A stretch of 64,000 bases of DNA from Grimontia marina (GTDB lineage: Bacteria; Pseudomonadota; Gammaproteobacteria; Enterobacterales; Vibrionaceae): the NCBI RefSeq assembly GCF_900060185.1, contig NZ_FIZY01000001.1, forward strand, positions 287,239-351,238, written 5' to 3'. Under the pieces are notes generated by a model. That model was given only the letters and a program-made list of their open reading frames with translations, was not told the DNA's origin and searched no databases. A program made the position numbers and the translations under genes. Positions within the stretch are counted from its first letter, which is position 1. Each line of letters begins with the position of its first letter. Below, one piece after another: positions 59,303 through 64,000 of the stretch.

Positions 59303-60571
59303 TTAAGCGTTCAGCGCTTGCTCCAAATCCGCAATGATATCGTCGATATGTTCGATGCCGACGGACAAGCGGATCATTTCTGGCGATACGCCAGCTTGCG
59401 CTTGTTCTTCCACGCTTAATTGGCGGTGGGTTGTTGAAGCTGGGTGACAAGCCAGTGATTTGGCATCACCAATATTCACCAAACGCTTGAACAGTCCCAG
59501 CGCATCGTAGAATCGGACACCTGCGTCGTACCCGTCTTTCAAGCCGAAAGAAAGAATTGCCGACGGTTTGCCGTCCATGTACTTCTGTGCCAGAGCATGA
59601 TGCTCAGATTCAGGGAGACCGGCATAACTTACCCAGCTGACTTTCTCGTGACCTTTCAGGTATTCCGCTACTTTCAATGCATTTTCCACATGGCGTTCCA
59701 TACGAAGTGGCAGGGTTTCCAGACCTTGCATCAGCAAAAAGGCATTCATTGGCGACAACGCAGCACCCGTATTGCGCAGAGGTACAGTGCGGGCACGACC
59801 GATAAAAGCAGCTTCACCGAAGGCTTCGGCATACACCACACCGTGGTAAGAAGGCTCTGGCTGGTTTAGGACTGGGAATCGTTCTTTGTGTTGTGCCCAA
59901 GGGAATTTACCGGAATCAACAATCACACCGCCCAGCGTGGTGCCATGACCACCGATGTATTTGGTCAGGGAATGGACCACGATGTCCGCGCCGTGTTCAA
60001 TTGGCTTGCACAGCACAGGGGTAGCGACTGTGTTATCAACGATAACCGGTACGCCTTTCTCGTGCGCAAGCTCTGCAACAAGGCCTAGGTCAACGATGTT
60101 ACCCGCAGGGTTACCGATACTTTCACAGTACACCGCCTTCGTGTTGTCATCGATGAGCTCTGCTAGAGATTCAGGACTGTCATCTTTGGCGAACTTCACC
60201 TCGATACCTTGCTTTGGCAGCATGTGCGCGAAAAGCGTATAAGTGCCGCCGTAAAGTTGTGGCGTTGAAACGATGTTGTCTCCCGCTTCCGCGAGCGTCA
60301 GGATGGCGTAATTAATCGCTGCACTGCCCGCACTTACAACAAGAGACGCCAGTCCACCCTCCAGTGCGGCCATGCGCTGTTCCAACACATCGTTGGTAGG
60401 GTTCATGATGCGGGTGTATATGTTCCCCGGGACTTCAAGGTTAAACAGATCCGCGCCGTGTTGCGCGCTGTCAAATTCATAGGCGACGGTTTGATAAATC
60501 GGTGTGGCGACCGACTTTGTTGTTGGGTCCGTCTGATAGCCAGCGTGGATCGAGAGAGTTTCGTCTTTCAT
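59303..60571 (-). CDS. metY: O-acetylhomoserine sulfhydrylase
   Basis: The start at 60571 (MKDETLSIHAGYQTDPTTKSV) follows AAGGA and gives 422 residues; the longer frame is not family-like. This PLP enzyme has its lysine in VHSLTKYIGGHGTTLGGV. It makes homocysteine from O-acetylhomoserine and sulfide. Related enzymes also take O-succinylhomoserine or O-acetylserine. Confidence 0.92.
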   Translation of the reverse strand: MKDETLSIHAGYQTDPTTKSVATPIYQTVAYEFDSAQHGADLFNLEVPGNIYTRIMNPTNDVLEQRMAALEGGLASLVVSAGSAAINYAILTLAEAGDNIVSTPQLYGGTYTLFAHMLPKQGIEVKFAKDDSPESLAELIDDNTKAVYCESIGNPAGNIVDLGLVAELAHEKGVPVIVDNTVATPVLCKPIEHGADIVVHSLTKYIGGHGTTLGGVIVDSGKFPWAQHKERFPVLNQPEPSYHGVVYAEAFGEAAFIGRARTVPLRNTGAALSPMNAFLLMQGLETLPLRMERHVENALKVAEYLKGHEKVSWVSYAGLPESEHHALAQKYMDGKPSAILSFGLKDGYDAGVRFYDALGLFKRLVNIGDAKSLACHPASTTHRQLSVEEQAQAGVSPEMIRLSVGIEHIDDIIADLEQALNA

Positions 60572-60654
60572 TCTGCGTCCTTGTGCTTGATTTAGTCGAA
60601 AACTCTCACTATGGCACAAACCTCACAGGTGAAATTTGCCAATGTTCAAGAATT

Positions 60655-61332
60655 TCAAATATCACGCAGTCGGATGTGCGCCTGTCGCATATGCAGACGA
60701 TACACAATCGCCAGAGAGACACAGACCACGGCAGGTGCAGCGAAAGAAAATGCCCCCAAAACAGGGAATACAATGGCACTGGCTGTGCCGCCCAAAATAA
60801 AGCCAATAGCAATAACAATGAACAGAACCATTTTTCGTTGGTTTAACGGTTGCCCGCGTAGCGATGCGCCGAACATTAACCCCAAATCAGTAATGATCCC
60901 TGTGATGTGTGTGGTACGCACGATTGCGCCACTGTAACTGGTAACCAAGCCATTTTGAATACCGCAAGCTGCGGCAGCAAAATACAAACCATATACTGCG
61001 TTCTGACTCATTGGGTAAATGGCACCGAGCAGCAGTGCCGCTTCTACAAGCAGCAGAAAGTCATAACGACGACCCAAAGCTAACGTGCTGTCTTTCAGGA
61101 TCAGGCCAGAGAGCAGGGCACCCCCGAAAAATCCTACGAGAATGCAAAGCAAGTGCACCAGCTTGACTGGGTGACCGTTGATAATATCCGTACCAATCAA
61201 TGTGGCTGTTCCAGACAGATGGGAGATGGCCTGGTGCTCAAAGCCGAGCAAACCAATTCCGTTAACAAAGCCGGCAGTGAGCGCAAGAATAAATGCGCCA
61301 TACTCAACCCATTTGGGCAGTTTGGATATCAC
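60655..61332 (-). CDS. YoaK/DUF1275 family membrane protein
   Basis: This 225-residue protein has about six hydrophobic helices and family segments FVNGIGLLGF, HLSGTATLIG and CGIQNGLVTSYSGAIVRTTHITG. The family is thought to transport or sense small molecules; no substrate is known. It lies 84 bp upstream of metY on the same strand, possibly unlinked in function. Confidence 0.88.
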   Translation of the reverse strand: MISKLPKWVEYGAFILALTAGFVNGIGLLGFEHQAISHLSGTATLIGTDIINGHPVKLVHLLCILVGFFGGALLSGLILKDSTLALGRRYDFLLLVEAALLLGAIYPMSQNAVYGLYFAAAACGIQNGLVTSYSGAIVRTTHITGIITDLGLMFGASLRGQPLNQRKMVLFIVIAIGFILGGTASAIVFPVLGAFSFAAPAVVCVSLAIVYRLHMRQAHIRLRDI

Positions 61333-61465
61333 GCGAAAACCTTCATTGAGTTGGTTGTGGTAACCGAGCAGAAAGCCCGGAGAAAGGCAGAATTCTACCT
61401 CATCAGAAGGACGTGCATGAGGTTTAGATCAAACACACATGCACATTTTTCTACAGAGAGGGATT

Positions 61466-61750
61466 TCAGTTAAGCGGCGTGATAGTGACATCACCAAAGA
61501 GCTTACATTGACAGGCGAGGCGTCGTTTGTCGCCATCCATATCGAGATCATGAAGAAGATCTTGTTCTTCCTCGGTTCGTGGGCCAAGGTTATTCATGCC
61601 CGCTTCCACATCAATCAAGCAAGTGCCACATGCGGCAGAGCGACAGCCAAAGGGTACTTCACTTCTTCCGGTATCTTCCAAATCAATCAGCGAGCTGCCA
61701 CTGGAAAGCTCAACACTGTTTCCGGTTTTACCGAAGGTCACTTTAGGCAT
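61466..61750 (-). CDS. Plant-type 2Fe-2S ferredoxin
   Basis: The start at 61750 (MPKVTFGKTGNSVELSSG) has AGGAGG 7 bases upstream and gives 94 residues. The cluster ligands are in CRSAACGTC and the later LACQC. It is a small electron carrier. It is divergent from the photolyase gene with a shared 166-bp region, so light-linked redox work is conceivable but unproven. Confidence 0.9.
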   Translation of the reverse strand: MPKVTFGKTGNSVELSSGSSLIDLEDTGRSEVPFGCRSAACGTCLIDVEAGMNNLGPRTEEEQDLLHDLDMDGDKRRLACQCKLFGDVTITPLN

Positions 61751-61916
61751 GATAAGCCTCCTGAAAGCTGTGATTTCATTTATCGGTCGAGGTGCTACTA
61801 AAAGCGTAGATTCAACACTTTGATAATTCGAATTTATTGGTGTTTCTCGCGCGAACGGAAGATCGATGCTGTGAGGTAAAGCGTAAAAAGTCAAAACCCT
61901 TAACCCTGTTGACTTG

Positions 61917-63407
61917 ATGCCTTCATCACCAACCCAAAACCGAGATGCTATCAGCCTAGTCTGGTTCAAACGCGATTTGCGTCTGACTGACCATGCGCCA
62001 TTACAGGCGGCGATAGCATCGGGCTTACCTGTCCTATTGCTTTATGTCTTTGAGCCGATATCGCTTGAGGATGAACATTACTCAGAACGCCATTGGCGGT
62101 TTGTGTGGCAATCGCTGGAGGATCTGAACCAACAACTTGCGCCTTTTGGCGGCAAAGTGCTGGTGGTACGAAGCGGATGTATTGAGGCGCTGTCATCTCT
62201 TCATACCCAGTTCAAGATTAAAACCCTCTATTCCCATGAGGAAACGGGGTTAATGAAGACATTCGCCCGGGACAAAGAGGTAGGGAAATGGTGCAAAGAA
62301 CATGAGATAGACTGGCAGGAGCATCAAACCGGCGCGGTAAAACGTGGGGCAATCAGCCGTGAAGGATGGGACAAAGCGTGGGACAAAACCATGCGCGCAC
62401 CTGTCGTTACGCCGAATCTTGAAGCCGCTGCGTTTATTAACAACCAACCTGCTCACATGACAGAATTTGTGCCACCAGCAACCTGGCAAAGCAAACAGCG
62501 GGGGATGCAGACAGGTGGTCCCACCTTAGCGTGGAAAACGCTACACAGTTTCTACGAGGGGCGGGGGAAGTCGTACGCGTTCAAAATCTCCAAGCCTGCA
62601 GAAAGTCGCAACCATTGTTCCCGACTCTCGCCGTATCTCGCGTGGGGAAACCTCAGTGTGCGGGAGGTCTACCAAACGTTGTTACAGCATTGGAATGTAC
62701 CGGGATGGCGACGGTCATTGAGCGCGCTGTCATCACGGTTTCACTGGCACTGTCATTTCATTCAAAAATTTGAGAGTGAATGCGAGATGGAGTTTCGCCA
62801 TGTTAACCGTGGCTATGAAGCGTTTCCTTACAGAAAAGATGAAGACATCACTAAGGATTTAGCGTGTTGGATGCAAGGTATGACAGGCTATCCGTTGGTG
62901 GATGCGTGCATGCGTTGCCTTCACGCGACCGGTTACATCAACTTTCGTATGCGCTCCATGCTGGTCAGTTTCCTTTGCCATCACCTCAATATTGACTGGC
63001 GATGGGGTGTAAAACACTTGGCGAGTCTCTTTTTGGACTTCGAACCCGGCATTCATTACGCCCAGTTTCAAATGCAGGCAAGCGTGACTGGCACCAATAC
63101 CATTCGGATTTACAACCCGACCAAACAGGCACAAGAACACGACCCTGACGCTGCATTTATTCACCGCTGGTTGCCCGAATTGAAGAAACTCCCCCCGCCT
63201 TTAGTGTTCGAGCCTTGGCTGTTAACGCCGCTGGAACAGAAAATGTACGGCATCAGCATCGGTGAAGCAGGGGATTATCCAGAGCCTTGTATCGTACTTG
63301 ATGCTGCGTCAAAAGTGGCCCGAGACAGATTATGGAGCTGGAAAAAACGTGCGGAGGTGAAAAAAGAGAGCAAGCGGATACTTACCGTGCATGTGCGACC
63401 GGAGTGA
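61917..63407 (+). CDS. Photolyase/cryptochrome family flavoprotein
   Basis: The protein has about 496 residues. The N-terminal photolyase domain begins ISLVWFKRDLRLTDHAPL; the C-terminal FAD domain includes GGPTLAWKTLHSFYEGRGKSYAF, GYPLVDACMRCLHATGYINFRMRSML and TGTNTIRIYNPTKQ. The last motif is closer to class III CPD photolyases and plant-type cryptochromes than to E. coli PhrB or DASH, a tentative placement. It should bind FAD and repair UV dimers or sense blue light. The ATG at 61917 has no clear ribosome site. Confidence 0.88.
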   Translation: MPSSPTQNRDAISLVWFKRDLRLTDHAPLQAAIASGLPVLLLYVFEPISLEDEHYSERHWRFVWQSLEDLNQQLAPFGGKVLVVRSGCIEALSSLHTQFKIKTLYSHEETGLMKTFARDKEVGKWCKEHEIDWQEHQTGAVKRGAISREGWDKAWDKTMRAPVVTPNLEAAAFINNQPAHMTEFVPPATWQSKQRGMQTGGPTLAWKTLHSFYEGRGKSYAFKISKPAESRNHCSRLSPYLAWGNLSVREVYQTLLQHWNVPGWRRSLSALSSRFHWHCHFIQKFESECEMEFRHVNRGYEAFPYRKDEDITKDLACWMQGMTGYPLVDACMRCLHATGYINFRMRSMLVSFLCHHLNIDWRWGVKHLASLFLDFEPGIHYAQFQMQASVTGTNTIRIYNPTKQAQEHDPDAAFIHRWLPELKKLPPPLVFEPWLLTPLEQKMYGISIGEAGDYPEPCIVLDAASKVARDRLWSWKKRAEVKKESKRILTVHVRPE

Positions 63408-63409
63408 GT

Positions 63410-63745
63410 TTATCGGTATCCTACAGCGTAAACCCGACAGTACTTAGCGCTGGAGCCGTGCCAAGGTTCGTCAATTAGCCCATGAATTTGAACAGTCGAC
63501 TTTGCTTGATATGCAGCGATGACCATAGACAAATTGGCTTGAAATGCGGGGGTCTGTTTTACGCAGCCAATAGCCGTTTGGGTAACCAGGCGTGGCGTTG
63601 TTAATTTTAAAAACCACATCGTCTCCACCGTATTCAGAATAAGATTACACGGACGTGATAATTGAATGAGATGAGTTGTCGTAATTTTGTTTGATGGCCG
63701 ATTCTGTTAAAGGGAGAAACAAAAAAGAAAAATGAGATAACGCAT
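63410..63745 (-). pseudogene. Decayed gene for a small secreted-type protein
   Basis: Read on the minus strand from the ATG at 63743-63745, the start MRYLIFLF looks like a signal peptide, with AGGA upstream. The frame then breaks in a T-rich stretch. In the next frame TESAIKQNYDNSSHS leads to a TAA at 63645-63647, followed by SYSEYGGDDVVFKINNATP and GYWLRKTDP. At a five-G run (63548-63552; CCCCC in the message) the frame shifts again into AFQANLSMVIAAYQAKS, VQIHGLIDEPWHG and KYCRVYAVGYR. Removing one C restores one continuous protein across that point. At least three lesions mark it as a pseudogene unless sequencing errors are involved. Confidence 0.72.
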
Positions 63746-63761
63746 TAGATTTATATCCTGA

Positions 63762-63898
63762 TTAGTAATCGACCATAATCCAAGAAGGGCGTTCTCTATC
63801 TGCCCAAGCAGCGCAATCACCAGAACCTTTTACAGTAACTGACTTGCCTTGAGAGGCTGCGGCTAAATAGCTGTTCCTAATAGTAGATCTCAAAGATA
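63762..63898 (-). pseudogene. C-terminal fragment of a related small protein, cut by an IS element
   Basis: The minus strand reads LRSTIRNSYLAAASQGKS, VTVKGSGDCAAWADRERP and SWIMVDY, then TAA at 63762-63764, 17 bp before the start of the neighbouring decayed gene. The pattern (helix, LAAA..KSVTVKG, tryptophan, aromatic end) resembles the C-terminus of that neighbour. The 5' part is missing because the insertion element begins at about 63899. Confidence 0.68.
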
Positions 63899-64000
63899 AG
63901 AGAAACTCAGTCCGCTTTGTGCGATCTGATCAATCGCCAAACCGAAACATACCGACAAAAGGACTGAGTGATGGCCATCATAGCACCGATACCTCGTGGC
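63899..64000 (+). mobile_element. Left end of an IS630-family insertion sequence (runs off window)
   Basis: The element seems to begin after a TA at 63897-63898, fitting the TA target preference of IS630 elements. ACTCAGTCC (63905-63913) and GGACTGAGT (63961-63969) form an inverted repeat before the transposase start. The right end is outside the window, so the terminal repeats could not be compared. Confidence 0.7.
63971..64000 (+). CDS. IS630-family transposase, N-terminal 10 codons
   Basis: The last 30 bases encode MAIIAPIPRG, which matches the start of IS630-family transposases I know from Vibrio and Shewanella. The rest, including the DDE catalytic domain, is outside the window. Identification rests on these ten residues and the adjacent element end. 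Confidence 0.65.
   Translation, partial: MAIIAPIPRG

Noticed and set aside
63410..63628. Stand-alone 72-residue protein starting at a GTG at 63628
   Set aside because: Its first 20 residues are out of frame with the better-supported reading; it is the 3' part of a frameshifted gene.

Overview
The window is a gene-dense chromosomal segment of a gammaproteobacterium, most likely a member of the Vibrionaceae (Vibrio, Grimontia or Enterovibrio relatives). This is inferred from the gene content and order: a formate dehydrogenase cluster with DUF3305, DUF3306 and TorD-like genes, an arsR-gapdh-arsJ operon, the hisGDCBHAF(IE) order, lpxH-ppiB-cysS, and a dispersed element with ATACCAATC ends. I saw no tRNA, rRNA or CRISPR array.

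Layout. 1-11250: the 3' end of a sensor kinase, a helix-turn-helix/periplasmic-binding-like regulator overlapping fdhD, then DUF3305, DUF3306, a multi-cluster ferredoxin, a TorD-type chaperone, a small Tat-signal protein and the three subunits of a respiratory formate dehydrogenase in its cysteine form. 11270-13935: an arsenic operon (arsR, GAPDH, arsJ) that makes and exports 1-arseno-3-phosphoglycerate. 14046-19527: a pseudaminic acid operon (pseB, C, F, a PseG-PseH fusion, pseI). 19680-26995: the complete histidine operon with a four-histidine leader peptide and attenuator. 27250-28000: a small unknown gene and a YchJ-family gene. 28092-47232: a large polyamine region (puuA, puuD/spuA, a second glutamine-synthetase-like ligase, spuC, potFGHI, two PuuB-like oxidases, puuR, puuC) that continues into a beta-alanine aminotransferase and a CoA-acylating semialdehyde dehydrogenase. 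47290-63407: a MITE-like repeat, a short EAL protein, lpxH, ppiB, cysS, a porin, a K+ channel, a MarC-family protein, adhE, a degenerate SDR, an unknown gene, metY, a YoaK-family membrane protein, a ferredoxin and a photolyase/cryptochrome. 63410-64000: two decayed tandem genes for small proteins, the second cut by an IS630-family element that runs off the window.

The most notable observation is regulatory. The formate dehydrogenase cluster carries three sequences that fit the sigma-54 (-24/-12) promoter pattern: one facing fdhD, one facing the DUF3305 gene, and one facing the ferredoxin gene. Two tandem GGGACA...TGTCCC-type palindromes 22 bp apart lie about 100-125 bp upstream of the third start. 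Next to a sensor kinase, this suggests control by an NtrC-family activator encoded just outside the window. Other points worth a check are an FdhD whose sulfur-transfer loop appears to have lost one of its two cysteines, a terminator between the arsenic GAPDH and arsJ, a PseG-PseH fusion, PuuR-like sites in front of the beta-alanine genes, an SDR lacking its catalytic residues beside adhE, and the decayed small-protein pair at the right edge.
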